This document shows positions 33,920-43,697 of a DNA stretch of 61,583 bases, piece by piece. How positions within the stretch are numbered: position 1 is the first letter of the stretch; every line of letters starts with the position of its first letter. The notes under the pieces are model-generated. The model was not told where the DNA came from and did not search any database. It saw only the letters and a program-made list of their open reading frames with translations. Source of the DNA: SIG307 sp964609025 (GTDB taxonomy: Bacteria > Bacillota > Clostridia > Lachnospirales > Lachnospiraceae); contig CAZSQM010000019.1 of assembly GCA_964609025.1 (NCBI GenBank), positions 1-61,583 of the forward strand. Reading direction: 5' to 3'. The position numbers were made by a program, and so were the translations under genes.

Positions 33920-34843
33920 CTATTTTGCCGATATTTTTCTCCCTTTCGGCATAGTGAAAACTTTCTTTTTCTGACCCTCTGCCGCCTTACGGATTTCCGT
34001 TTCCTGCAAATCGATTACCAGCGATTTTGTCTGCTCCTTACGGGCCGCTTCCTGTGCTTCGTTCTCTTCGTTTACCTTACCGTACAGACTGCGGAGCGTT
34101 TCGGAAATCAATTCTTCCTCCTCCTCGTCGTCGCTGTACTTTTTAATTTCCTCATTGATTGCTAACATCTTCCGGTCCAAAAAGCCTACCAAATCGGCAC
34201 ACTCCTTTAACTCACGGCGAATATTCTCCGGCGCGTTCCCTTCGAACTTGTAATACATCTTATGCTCTAAGCTCGCCCAGAAATCCATCGCAATGGTACG
34301 AATCTGAATCTCCACCTTCGTATCAATGGTCATATCGGAGAGGAAAATCGGTACCGAAACAATCATATGATAACTGGTATAGCCGTTCGGCTTCGGATTG
34401 GCGATATAATCCTTGATTTTTAATACCTTCACGTCGCTCTGCTTCCGTATCAGCTCGGAAATCTGGTAAATATCCGAAGTAAAGGAACAGATAATACGGA
34501 TGCCCGCAACATCGTTAATGTAACGCACGATATTTTCCACCGTCAGCGCCCGCCCCTGGTGCCGCAGCTTCTTTGCAATGCTGTCCGGCGACTTAATCCG
34601 CGCCGTAATATGTTCTATCGGATTATACCGATGCGCCATCTGAAATTCACTGTTTAAAATCTCCAGCTTGGTATTTATCTCTTTCAGAGCCGCATTATAG
34701 ACAAGCTGCATCCTCTTCCACTCCTCTAACGTTGCCGGCTGCGCAAGCAGATACTGTTCTACGGGCAAAAGCTCCGTTACCTCGTACTCTTCATAACTGT
34801 TTTCTTCTCTATCCAGTTCTTTCTCCAACAAATCCGCCTCCAT
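33920..34843 (-). CDS. RelA/SpoT-domain small alarmone synthetase
   Basis: A 307-residue (p)ppGpp synthetase without the hydrolase or regulatory domains. The synthetase fold (~85-225) shows RIKSPDSIAKKL, VAGIRIICSFTSD, KDYIANPKPNGYTSYH and EIQIRTIAMDFWASLEHK. These match the RelA_SpoT nucleotide- and Mg-binding motifs of the YjbM/YwaC (RelQ/RelP) type. It is longer than the usual ~210-residue SAS. There is a ~60-residue acidic N-terminal extension and a ~75-residue C-terminal tail with a DDEEEEE run and a basic end. It probably makes (p)ppGpp in response to envelope or nutrient stress. Upstream, TGC-TATACT is an extended -10. Confidence 0.88.
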   Translation of the reverse strand: MEADLLEKELDREENSYEEYEVTELLPVEQYLLAQPATLEEWKRMQLVYNAALKEINTKLEILNSEFQMAHRYNPIEHITARIKSPDSIAKKLRHQGRALTVENIVRYINDVAGIRIICSFTSDIYQISELIRKQSDVKVLKIKDYIANPKPNGYTSYHMIVSVPIFLSDMTIDTKVEIQIRTIAMDFWASLEHKMYYKFEGNAPENIRRELKECADLVGFLDRKMLAINEEIKKYSDDEEEEELISETLRSLYGKVNEENEAQEAARKEQTKSLVIDLQETEIRKAAEGQKKKVFTMPKGRKISAK

Positions 34844-34955
34844 TTTCCTTTACAAAACTACCTTCTGTTCAATTACAGGTTCAGTATAGCATATATTTAT
34901 GAACAAATTTTGAAAGGGAAAATTCTTAATCAAATTTTAATGTTGCTAAAATTTT

Positions 34956-35918
34956 CTAAAACTCCGGAATAAAGCTTTCCGACGCCGCTTCTCCCTCCTG
35001 CAAAAAGCCGTGGCCGATTCCAAGCTCCACCGCAAAATTTACCACTTCCTCATACTCCGCGTCGGTTACGCGCCGGTTTAATTCCGGGTACGCAAAGACA
35101 TGGGGAAGAGGGGTGTACTGGTTTAAAATACTGACGGCAATTCTGTCGCCGTAAGTTTCGTATAAATAACGCAGTACCCGCTTTGCCTCCTCTGTCTGCC
35201 CGGGCAGAAGCAGATGCCGTACAATGACCCCCCGTTTCATTAACGCGCCGTCCGGGTACTCCGTTGCATTTTTTACAATAAATTCTCCCTGTCTGCCGCC
35301 TGTCTTATCCTCCGGCGCAGGGCCGGTTGTATCATCCGCTTTTTTGATGTTTACCGCATACTCTGCGTCCCCGGTCTGCCGCACCATCTCCCGCAGCGCC
35401 GCCTTCGCCGTCGGGGGATAATCCGCTGCGTGAGAATACCTTTTTGCAAGCCCGGCATCCAGATATTTTAAATCCGCCAGATAAATATCCACAAGCCCCT
35501 CCAGCAGTTTCAGCGTTTCTACACACTCATACGAAGACGTATTATAGACTACCGGCACCTTCGGCTTTGCAAGCCGAAGTGCTTCTGCAATCTGCGGTAC
35601 ATAATGACTCGGCGTTACAAGATTGATATTATGGCAGCCCTGCTCCTGCAGGGAAAGAAACGCCTCCGAGAGCTCCCGCACCGACATGGGCTTTCCTGCC
35701 TTTCCCGCCGCGATTTTGTGGTTCTGGCAATAGACGCAGCGCAGATTGCAGCCCGAAAAAAACACCGTGCCGGAACCGTTTTGTCCGGAAATACACGGCT
35801 CCTCCCAAAAATGCGGCGCAACCCGTGCCACGAAAACCTCCTCCGTCATACCGCAAAAGCCCCGCTGCCCCGCCCCGCGGTCCACCGGGCAGAAACGCGG
35901 GCAAAGTTTACACTCCAT
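34956..35918 (-). CDS. PflX-like radical SAM protein
   Basis: A 320-residue radical SAM enzyme related to pyruvate formate-lyase activases (COG1313/PflX type). The cluster motif is CNLRCVYCQN (CxxxCxxC). An additional Cys-rich N-terminus, CKLCPRFCPVDRG...GFCG, suggests a second metal site. NLVTPSHYVPQI and DIYLADLKYLD are typical of the group. The substrate is unknown; a glycyl-radical partner is not encoded nearby. It begins 24 bp after the histidine kinase stop and so may be in its operon. Confidence 0.88.
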   Translation of the reverse strand: MECKLCPRFCPVDRGAGQRGFCGMTEEVFVARVAPHFWEEPCISGQNGSGTVFFSGCNLRCVYCQNHKIAAGKAGKPMSVRELSEAFLSLQEQGCHNINLVTPSHYVPQIAEALRLAKPKVPVVYNTSSYECVETLKLLEGLVDIYLADLKYLDAGLAKRYSHAADYPPTAKAALREMVRQTGDAEYAVNIKKADDTTGPAPEDKTGGRQGEFIVKNATEYPDGALMKRGVIVRHLLLPGQTEEAKRVLRYLYETYGDRIAVSILNQYTPLPHVFAYPELNRRVTDAEYEEVVNFAVELGIGHGFLQEGEAASESFIPEF

Positions 35919-35942
35919 ACCATCCTCTGCCTTTCTCTTTTT

Positions 35943-37307
35943 CTATACCTCACGTTGCCGCGGAATCGTGATTGTAAAGCTGCTTCCCTTTGTATACTGC
36001 GTTCTTACGAAAATCTTACCGGCATGTCCGTCAATAATCAGCCGCGCAATGGAAAGGCCCAGACCATGCCCCTCGATATTTTTTCCCCGCACCGTATCCG
36101 CCCGGAAAAACCGCCCGAAAATTCCCTCCAAATCCTTTTTTAACATACCAAGCCCCGTGTCCTCTATGACAACCTCGCAGGCTCCGGAGCGATTCTTACA
36201 GGAAATCGAAATGGTATCGCCGTCCTTTGTATACTTTACCGCATTGTCCAGAAATACGCGCAATGCCTGCTTTAAAAGCTGCTTATCCCCGTAGACGCTC
36301 ACCGATTCGCAAACCGGACACCGGAAGTTGCGTGTATCGGAAAGATACACCATCTCCTTTTCCAGCTCCCGCACCACCTCCGCCATATCAAACCGCTCCT
36401 TGGCAAAGGGGAGCTTTCTCCGCTCATGGCGCGACAGGAACAAAAGCTTCTCCACCAGCTCCTGCATGGACTTCGCTTCCGATTCAATTGCTTCTACCGA
36501 TTCCGCAAGCACCTCTTTATCCTCCGAACCCCAACGGCGCAGCATGGCGGAATACCCCTGCAATACCGTAATCGGCGTACGCAGTTCGTGGGACGCCTCC
36601 GATACAAACTGCTTCTGCGCTTCGTAAGCCTCCTCCATCCGGTCTAACATCCGGTTAATTCCCGCCGCAAGCGCCTTTAATTCATCCTTTGTTCCCTCGA
36701 CATTCAGACGCTCCGTATGAATATTTTGAAGGTTCAGCCGGTTCACCTGTTCGGACATTTCGCCGATTGGGCGCAGCACCGCCTGATTCATCACATAAAA
36801 GATTGCCGTTGCCGCCGCCGCCACTGCCAGATACCAGATACTAAAATGCAGAACTTCCCCGTTTATCTGCTGCCACTCTGCCGTACAGTCAAATACAAAA
36901 ACCGCCTTACACTCCGCCTGATACAGCACAAGCGGGGTTTCGTACCTCGCATACAGCTTCCATTCCCCTTTCGGTCTTGTAAAAAACCAACGGCCGATGT
37001 GCCACCGGCTTACTTCTTCTCCGAGCCGGTATACTTCTTCCCCGTTTTCCGCGGAATACACCGTAAGGGAGGCGTTCTCCGGCAGCAGACGCCCCGTATC
37101 CGCTTCCCCGCTTGTCAGCGCATAGACGACCTCCTCCGCTGTTTCCCCGCACTCCCGGTAAACGCTCCCCAGCCGCATGACGCTGAAGAAAACCAGCAGA
37201 AAAAGCCCCGCGGCAAGAAACAGAATTGCAAAATTTACCGCAATCCGGTACGTCAACGAGGCAGAAAGCTTCACCTGTAATGTTTGTCTGCTTCCTTTAG
37301 TTTTCAT
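35943..37307 (-). CDS. sensor histidine kinase
   Basis: A 454-residue membrane kinase. Helix 1 is at ~20-42, followed by an extracytoplasmic domain of ~110 residues, and helix 2 at ~150-172. HAMP is next, then the phosphoacceptor region SEASHELRTPITVL with the His. The ATPase domain shows DNAVKYTKDG, DTGLGM and GHGLGLSI. It overlaps the 3' end of the response regulator by 11 bp. The sensed signal is unknown. The pair sits just downstream of the pilus operon but is separated by a hairpin. Confidence 0.94.
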   Translation of the reverse strand: MKTKGSRQTLQVKLSASLTYRIAVNFAILFLAAGLFLLVFFSVMRLGSVYRECGETAEEVVYALTSGEADTGRLLPENASLTVYSAENGEEVYRLGEEVSRWHIGRWFFTRPKGEWKLYARYETPLVLYQAECKAVFVFDCTAEWQQINGEVLHFSIWYLAVAAAATAIFYVMNQAVLRPIGEMSEQVNRLNLQNIHTERLNVEGTKDELKALAAGINRMLDRMEEAYEAQKQFVSEASHELRTPITVLQGYSAMLRRWGSEDKEVLAESVEAIESEAKSMQELVEKLLFLSRHERRKLPFAKERFDMAEVVRELEKEMVYLSDTRNFRCPVCESVSVYGDKQLLKQALRVFLDNAVKYTKDGDTISISCKNRSGACEVVIEDTGLGMLKKDLEGIFGRFFRADTVRGKNIEGHGLGLSIARLIIDGHAGKIFVRTQYTKGSSFTITIPRQREV

Positions 37308-37983
37308 CCTTTATCATATACCCCACTCCGCGCACGGTTTCAATCAGATGCAGCCCTAACGGCTCTTCCACCTTCTGGCGGAGATACCGGACATACACAT
37401 CCACCACGTTCGTATCCCCCGCATAATCGTAATCCCAGACCGCCGACAGAAGCTCCTCTCTCGGAACGGCGCGGTTCTTATTCTTCAATAAAAATGCCAA
37501 TAAATCAAATTCCTTTTTTGTCAGTGAAAGGGGCTCGCCCTTCCATTGTACCTGTCTTGCCGCAAGGTCAACCGTCAGACCGCCGAATGCCAGCTGCTTC
37601 TTTTCCGCCTTTGCCGAAACGGCCCTGCGCGGCTTTAACGCAACGCGGATTCGCGCAAGCAGCTCCTCAATGGCAAAGGGCTTCGTCATATAATCGTCCG
37701 CTCCCATATCAAGCCCCGCAATCTTATCCGTCACATCGCCCTTTGCCGTCAGCATAATAATCGGCACCTCCGACTCCTGCCTTATTCTGCGGCACACCTC
37801 CATTCCGGAAAGCTCCGGCAGCATAATATCAAGCAGCACCAGATCCGTTTCCGGCAGAAGCGCTTTTGCAAGACCCGTTCTGCCGTCGGAGGCGGTTTCC
37901 GTTTCGTATCCCTCGTGGTGCAGCTCCAGCTCCACAAAACGGGCAATTTTATTGTCGTCTTCCACAATTAAAATCCTTGCCAT
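37297..37983 (-). CDS. OmpR-family response regulator
   Basis: A 228-residue regulator. The receiver domain has VEDDNKIAR, the phosphoacceptor Asp in LVLLDIMLPELSG, and the conserved Lys in YMTKPFAIEE. The C-terminal winged helix (~130-225) binds DNA. It is transcribed ahead of the kinase and overlaps it. AAAGGAAAAGGGG precedes the ATG. Confidence 0.95.
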   Translation of the reverse strand: MARILIVEDDNKIARFVELELHHEGYETETASDGRTGLAKALLPETDLVLLDIMLPELSGMEVCRRIRQESEVPIIMLTAKGDVTDKIAGLDMGADDYMTKPFAIEELLARIRVALKPRRAVSAKAEKKQLAFGGLTVDLAARQVQWKGEPLSLTKKEFDLLAFLLKNKNRAVPREELLSAVWDYDYAGDTNVVDVYVRYLRQKVEEPLGLHLIETVRGVGYMIKDEN

Positions 37984-38013
37984 AAACCCCTTTTCCTTTC
38001 GTTAAGAACAATA

Positions 38014-38045
38014 GGCCCGCCGCACCGCATTCGTGCGCCAGGCCC
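38014..38045 (-). terminator. hairpin after the giant pilus-operon protein
   Basis: GGGCCTGGCGCAC pairs imperfectly with GTGCGGCGGGCC around a short loop, followed by TATTGTTCTT on the minus strand. The T run is weak. It separates the pilus operon from the two-component genes. Confidence 0.5.
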
Positions 38046-38063
38046 ATCGTCGTTTATTCTGTC

Positions 38064-41000
38064 CTAATCCAAATCAAATAATCCACGCGGCGTAATATAA
38101 ACAGTGGTAACACCTGTAACTTCAAAGCTCTCCGAACCGACCGTATAGGTCATCTTAACCTCTATATTCAGTTCTGTTGTTGTTACCGCCTGCACCCCTG
38201 AAGCATCCGTTTCCAGCTTAATCGGAACATCTACATAGTAAACATTGTCGGCAGACGCCTTAAAGCTCGTATCCACCGTCTTGGTATCCATAAAGACATT
38301 GCCGCTCTTTTTGTATACCGCAAGCGGTATCTCCGCCATAGCACCGGCAGAATCCGATGAAAACTTCAGCTCATAGGAAGCCCCGCTTCCGTTGGTATTT
38401 GTATCATTGATACGGAAGTATACCCGCTTTGACATTGCCGTCACGGCTCCGTCCTTTTCCTTGAAGCCGGCACCGTCTGCCTCCTGTAATCGATAGGAAG
38501 TATAAACATCATTGTCCGCATCGCCGATAATCTTTGCCGCGTCGGTAGAATCCACATCAACGCAAAGATAATATTCTCCGGTACCCACATTCTTCGTAGC
38601 ATCGTCATTCTCCACCACTACCTTAACCGGCTTTGCCACTGCGCGGTAAGCTGCCACAAAGGTATTGATGAAAAGCTTTATCTCGTCGTCCGTCAGGTTT
38701 CCGCTATGTCCCATACCGGAATAGGTGATGTTTCCGATATTGTAGATGTAGTAGTTGTTCCGTACATCGTTCGGGGTCGCATTGTAATACTTATCAATCG
38801 TGCTGCTTCCGTTCGGATTGTCGCTGGCAAGGCAATACCATACCACGATATCGTCCCGCTCCAAATCCAGCTGATAATACTGCGGATGGGTTGTCGCCGT
38901 ATGAATGGTTTCGGCAATCGTATACGGATACTGCGTAATTGCTCCCGTGTTTACGCGGGAAATGGTTTTTGATTCAATATTGCCGCCCGAACTGTTCTGA
39001 ATATAGCGGTATAAAAGACCGTTGGTCATACCCTGGGTCAGCAGATACCCGTCCTGAGTCAGCAGCTTCCCTCTGGCACTGCCGTAGGCGGTTGTAAGAT
39101 ACGGGTAATCCGCTCTGGTCTTACCGGCCGCGCCCTGATAAAGACTTACATCGTACCGGTCCATACCGAACATATCACGGAATGCCTCGGTAACATTCTT
39201 ACCCCAGCTATGATTTTTCGTTAAGCTGACATCACCGCTTCCTATGATTGAGGAAGTATCATGGGTATACAATACCGCTCTTCCGGTTGCGATAAAGTTC
39301 TTTATCGCAGTAATCAGCGCCGCATTGGAAACGCCGTTATAGGCATCGCCGAATCCGAGAATCAGCATCTCGTAATTCTTCTGCAAATAAGCGCTGTCCG
39401 TAGTCAACTCAGCCAGAATCTCCGCCTCCGTCATACGGGTAAAGGTAATATTCAGTCCGTTAAGATTCCGCGTCCAGTCCCAGAACTTCTGAGAAACTGC
39501 CTTTTCCGCAGCGCTTGCCGAAGTATCCTTTATTGTTACCGTTCCACCGCTCACCTCATCGTCCTGCGGAAGATATACCGTACGGCGGTCCGCCGTTTTT
39601 GAAACAATCTGCAACACGCGGAGGTCTTCCTTTTCCGCCGCCTTAATCGCGGATACGCCGCTTAAGGAAGCATATACGGTACGATTTTCTATCGCCCCTG
39701 CCCCAATCTCCACTAAATCCAGTTTCCATGCCACAGCACCGATGCGGTCTTCCACTTCACGGCTGACCGTATAGGTTTTTCCTGCGCTGACCTTATCATC
39801 CGACACAGGGGAACCGCCGCTCTTCTGAATAAATACATTATTCAGCCGTTCCTCCGGCGTGAACTTACCGTCGCCGTTCGTGTCCACATAAAGCGCCAGC
39901 TCATAGGAGGTGCCCGCCGGTGCCTTAACCGTAAACTTATAGCTTAACGTATTGCTGCTGAGGTACTTGTCGCTGTCGCTGCTCTTACTGCTGTCATAAA
40001 GCACGGGACTTGCCAGAACCTCCAGCTCTACGCGGCCGCTCTTTGCCAGTGCATTGCGAAGTGCCGTTTCTGTCGCTACACGAGTGCTTGCGTCGGTCAG
40101 GGCCGCCTCATACAACGGCGTACTGATGTCATCCTCTGCCAGCGCATACACATTCGAGTTCCGGTCTATCTTATCCACCACGGTAGAAGCACCGGTACTC
40201 GTAAAGAAACCGGTTCCGAACAAAAGCGGCGCTCCCGACGCGGCATACTCCGAAAGCTTTTCTCTCGCTGCTGCCGTAAGGTCGTTTCCGGAAAGCGCAA
40301 AATACTTTTCAATGTTGTTATTCCCGGTGCCCAGCCAGCCTAACACTGCCGTATACTGTGTATCTAAAGTTACCTTCGGTCCGGTGTGGGCATAGAGAAA
40401 ACTATCGGACATCGTCCAGTTTTCCGAAAGCTTATTTATGCCGATGTAAATCAAATCATACTCGCTGATACACTCCACACGCTTTCCGATAAACTCGGAG
40501 GTAGTCATACGGTCTACCGTAACGGTGCCTAACGTATTTGCATAGGTCGCAATAAACGGCTTCCAGAAAGCGTCGCTCGTCGCGGTCCATGCGGCAGAAG
40601 CGTCCTTGTACACCGGCGCCGGCTGCAGCTCCAGCACCTTATAATCCTCGTTCTTGATTGCATACGGTCCGTCCTCCAGGCCATTCAGCATATAGAACAG
40701 ACACTGTGCCGTGGTAACTTTATCCGGTTCTCCCTCGGCGCCGTTAATACTGTCAAAGTAGTCGTATACTTCTTCGCCATACTGGTCGTTCTCTACGGCA
40801 GTCCCACTGCCAAACTCCGTCGTCATCAAATTATCCGTCAGGAACACATAGATACCGCCCCGTAAATAGGTCTGCGCTCCTCCGGAATTAAAATGATAAA
40901 TACCGTTGCTGTCTTCCATAATCCCCAGCATATCCAGGATAGGCTTATATGCCGTACTGTTGGTGCCTACCGTCTTATCCGGCATTACCTGCCACGGAAT

Positions 41001-42542
41001 CAGCGTGAAAGAATTCCAGTAGGTTCTTGCGCTTTTATAGCTTCCGGTATTCGGATACCGCGTAAACACACCGGTGGTAAGCGGAGTTCCGTCCTTTTTC
41101 GTAATCGGCGTTCCGCCTTCTTTCACTAAATTCGTCACCGAAAAATTCCCGTTCGACGGGTCGTCCGGTGCCCCGTACAGGCTTTGAAAGGTAGTCTGCG
41201 GCATCTGATACAACAGTAAGAAAAGCTTATACAGATTGTTCTGCGTTCCCGTTTTTCCCGTCATTGCATTGGTAGAACCGTCGCCGAATGTCTGTAACAA
41301 GGTGACCGCCTTTGCATCGTCGTTTGTCACACTGGAATAAGCGTTCGTATCGAAAATAATCGGACAGCGCCGTTCCTCATTTGTCGCGTTGGAATAAATC
41401 CGCAGCGCCGCCTCCCAGTCTAACGGATTGGTCGCAAAGGTCGCGCCCTTTACATTCAGCTTTCTCGAATCCAGATGCTTGAACAAATCCGCTCTTCCAT
41501 AGGTTTCATACATTGTAATAACCTTAGTTTCACCCATTTTGGACTTGGAAGAAATACTGATTAAATCCGCACGGTCAATCAAATCCAGATTCATATTTAA
41601 GTCTTCCGGCGTTACCGTATATACGACTGCATGATAATTCGCAATACGCTCCTCAATCTCAGCCTCCGAAAGCGCCGTCCGCACACCGTCCACCATTTTG
41701 TAAGCAAGACCGATACTTTCCCGAAGGAATAAATTCTTGTGATGTATTGTTTTTACGTTATATGCCACATAACACGGTACATTCTCAAAGAACATCTTAA
41801 AGGTTCCGTCTTCGCCCGGGTCATGGTATGCGTTCTTATACACCAGCCCCTCTTCATAGGTAAACGTTACACATTCATCGGCGGAAAGCGGAAGCCACAG
41901 ATAATCACCGTCCGCTGCCGCTACATAGTCTGCCTCCTTGGTACGGCGCAGCTTCGTCCCCGCTGCGTCCACCGTATAGGTTCCGTCGCCGTTCTCCTTA
42001 TATCTTGTACCGGTATAGTCTGCCGGTGCATCCTCATAAACATACTGCTGATTTGTCTGATTGTAATTGCCTGTGCCGTCCCCGACATACTTCATAACGC
42101 CGTACTGCGTCTGATGCGTTTCCATCTGGGTTGTCGGGAAATAGTCCGGTATCTCCTCTGTCGTCCAAATCCTTCGCGTAGATGTTGTCGTTGTAAATAA
42201 AGTACCTTCGCCCGGCATATATTCGCCCTTCCAGCATGCCTGCACCATATCAATCGGCTCACAACCGGCAATATGATAGCCGAACTCGGCAATTCCCTCA
42301 TACGGCACAATCTCCAGCACGAAAAACGGGTTATCTTCCGTTCCGCGGCTCTGCTTTGCCGCAAGGCTCGTTCCTCCTGCCGGTACGGCAATCTTTCCGC
42401 TTGCGTCTACAAAATAAGCTCCCCCGCCGCCGTCTGCCTGTGCCGTGCGGTTCGCATAGGTTCCCGCGTAGGTCAGAACGCCTGCGGCAAACGCAACGAC
42501 AACCAATACACAGCTTATCAAAATGCGCGTCTTCTTCGTCAT
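38064..42542 (-). CDS. 1492-residue exported protein closing the pilus operon (DUF5057-like)
   Basis: A very large protein with an N-terminal signal/anchor helix (~7-29). No C-terminal anchor or LPXTG motif is seen. The extracytoplasmic region starts with a stretch (~55-70, FFVLEIVPYEG) that I associate with DUF5057 proteins of Lachnospiraceae; this is recall, not a search. At least two regions look like Rossmann/ThuA-type folds, LISISSKSKMGE (~330) and YEMLILGFGDAYNG (~1070), with cohesin- or Ig-like beta domains between and after. It directly follows the minor pilins, 20 bp after the PilW-like stop, and its ATG has GGAGGAGGG. Its position parallels PilY1 adhesins in other pilus systems, so a pilus-associated adhesin is plausible but unproven. 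Confidence 0.7.
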   Translation of the reverse strand: MTKKTRILISCVLVVVAFAAGVLTYAGTYANRTAQADGGGGAYFVDASGKIAVPAGGTSLAAKQSRGTEDNPFFVLEIVPYEGIAEFGYHIAGCEPIDMVQACWKGEYMPGEGTLFTTTTSTRRIWTTEEIPDYFPTTQMETHQTQYGVMKYVGDGTGNYNQTNQQYVYEDAPADYTGTRYKENGDGTYTVDAAGTKLRRTKEADYVAAADGDYLWLPLSADECVTFTYEEGLVYKNAYHDPGEDGTFKMFFENVPCYVAYNVKTIHHKNLFLRESIGLAYKMVDGVRTALSEAEIEERIANYHAVVYTVTPEDLNMNLDLIDRADLISISSKSKMGETKVITMYETYGRADLFKHLDSRKLNVKGATFATNPLDWEAALRIYSNATNEERRCPIIFDTNAYSSVTNDDAKAVTLLQTFGDGSTNAMTGKTGTQNNLYKLFLLLYQMPQTTFQSLYGAPDDPSNGNFSVTNLVKEGGTPITKKDGTPLTTGVFTRYPNTGSYKSARTYWNSFTLIPWQVMPDKTVGTNSTAYKPILDMLGIMEDSNGIYHFNSGGAQTYLRGGIYVFLTDNLMTTEFGSGTAVENDQYGEEVYDYFDSINGAEGEPDKVTTAQCLFYMLNGLEDGPYAIKNEDYKVLELQPAPVYKDASAAWTATSDAFWKPFIATYANTLGTVTVDRMTTSEFIGKRVECISEYDLIYIGINKLSENWTMSDSFLYAHTGPKVTLDTQYTAVLGWLGTGNNNIEKYFALSGNDLTAAAREKLSEYAASGAPLLFGTGFFTSTGASTVVDKIDRNSNVYALAEDDISTPLYEAALTDASTRVATETALRNALAKSGRVELEVLASPVLYDSSKSSDSDKYLSSNTLSYKFTVKAPAGTSYELALYVDTNGDGKFTPEERLNNVFIQKSGGSPVSDDKVSAGKTYTVSREVEDRIGAVAWKLDLVEIGAGAIENRTVYASLSGVSAIKAAEKEDLRVLQIVSKTADRRTVYLPQDDEVSGGTVTIKDTSASAAEKAVSQKFWDWTRNLNGLNITFTRMTEAEILAELTTDSAYLQKNYEMLILGFGDAYNGVSNAALITAIKNFIATGRAVLYTHDTSSIIGSGDVSLTKNHSWGKNVTEAFRDMFGMDRYDVSLYQGAAGKTRADYPYLTTAYGSARGKLLTQDGYLLTQGMTNGLLYRYIQNSSGGNIESKTISRVNTGAITQYPYTIAETIHTATTHPQYYQLDLERDDIVVWYCLASDNPNGSSTIDKYYNATPNDVRNNYYIYNIGNITYSGMGHSGNLTDDEIKLFINTFVAAYRAVAKPVKVVVENDDATKNVGTGEYYLCVDVDSTDAAKIIGDADNDVYTSYRLQEADGAGFKEKDGAVTAMSKRVYFRINDTNTNGSGASYELKFSSDSAGAMAEIPLAVYKKSGNVFMDTKTVDTSFKASADNVYYVDVPIKLETDASGVQAVTTTELNIEVKMTYTVGSESFEVTGVTTVYITPRGLFDLD

Positions 42543-42562
42543 ATTGTTTCCCTCCTCCGGTT

Positions 42563-43141
42563 CTAATTCTTTACTGTATTACGAAGTGTGATGAGTGAAG
42601 AGCTGTCATAGCTCTTTTTATCCAGCTGAAACTTTATCTTTACCATAATCCCCTGATAAGTCGGCTTCGATATGGCCTCGGAAAAGCTACTCGCGTTATC
42701 AATGGAAAAGGTGCTCACATACTGTGCCAAAAAGGTTTCCGAACGCGCCTTGTCCGCAAGACTCCCCAGCCGTTCCTCCAAAGTTCCCCCTGTTACCGCA
42801 CCGAACCGCAGCTCGTTTCCTATCTGCGCTACCATAAACACCTCTGTACCCTTCCAAACCTCTACCGCAGCTTTTACATCCTTACCGGCAGGAAACTTTG
42901 CACTGTCAACCACCGTAAAATCCGTTGACTCCTGAAACAGCTCCGTCAAAAACAGCTCCGTCATCTGGGACTCCATTTGCAACATTGTTTCCGAATTTAC
43001 GGTACGGTAATGATTCAGCCCTGCGGTCAGAAACCCTACCACCGCCATCATTACCACCGAAGAAATCAGTACGGTAACAATCAGCTCGATTAAGGAGTAG
43101 CCGCCGTCGGATGGTTTATATTCTCGTTTTTCCGCTTCCAT
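42563..43141 (-). CDS. minor pilin, PilW/GspJ-like
   Basis: A 192-residue type IV prepilin. The class III leader ends at Gly before YSLIELIVTVLISSVV, with Glu at +5. The globular part follows from ~45. Position in the row and length suit the PilW/GspJ slot. GGGGGAG precedes the ATG. It is followed by the giant exported protein. Confidence 0.85.
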   Translation of the reverse strand: MEAEKREYKPSDGGYSLIELIVTVLISSVVMMAVVGFLTAGLNHYRTVNSETMLQMESQMTELFLTELFQESTDFTVVDSAKFPAGKDVKAAVEVWKGTEVFMVAQIGNELRFGAVTGGTLEERLGSLADKARSETFLAQYVSTFSIDNASSFSEAISKPTYQGIMVKIKFQLDKKSYDSSSLITLRNTVKN

Positions 43142-43154
43142 CGCTTCTCCCCCT

Positions 43155-43658
43155 TTACTCTATGTAGCAGCGCCCGGTTGCCTTTACCAGACGCACGGTT
43201 TTTGTCTTTGTGCCTGTGACTGTAATCACTGTATAATTACTTTGGAACGCGCCGTTTTCCTTATTATAGAAAAACTCGCAAACATGCGACTCGTCAACCG
43301 TGTCCGTTCCCGAAGCGTTGGTTGCGGTAATCGTAAGTCCGCTTCCGCTAATCTCTACCTTATCCAGTTCTTTGGCGGAAGCCCCGGGCACCTCTTTTAT
43401 AATTCTTCCGTAATAGTGCCCGTCTTCCTGCATCAGCTGAAGCTTGATCATCTCCGTGTCCTTCGACGAAATCGTCGTCAGCTTCGTCCGGTCTAACAAA
43501 GAAGCCAGCTCCTCTGCCGCACTGGAGGCATCCATACTGCGGATAAAGGAAAAGCCCATTACCGCTCCCGCAGAAAGAATTCCTATAATCAGCACGACCA
43601 CAATAATCTCTATCAGTGACATGCCGGCATTATTCCGTTGTTTTCTGCCTTTCTTCAT
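43155..43658 (-). CDS. minor pilin, FimT/GspH-like
   Basis: A 167-residue prepilin with cleavage site before MSLIEIIVVVLIIGIL and Glu at +5. The C-terminal domain resembles GspH/FimT pseudopilins (beta-rich, KATGRCYIE end). It lies 13 bp before the PilW-like gene. Confidence 0.83.
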   Translation of the reverse strand: MKKGRKQRNNAGMSLIEIIVVVLIIGILSAGAVMGFSFIRSMDASSAAEELASLLDRTKLTTISSKDTEMIKLQLMQEDGHYYGRIIKEVPGASAKELDKVEISGSGLTITATNASGTDTVDESHVCEFFYNKENGAFQSNYTVITVTGTKTKTVRLVKATGRCYIE

Positions 43659-43697
43659 ACTTCTGCCTCCGTCTGCCTGTTGTCTGACTCATCTCAT

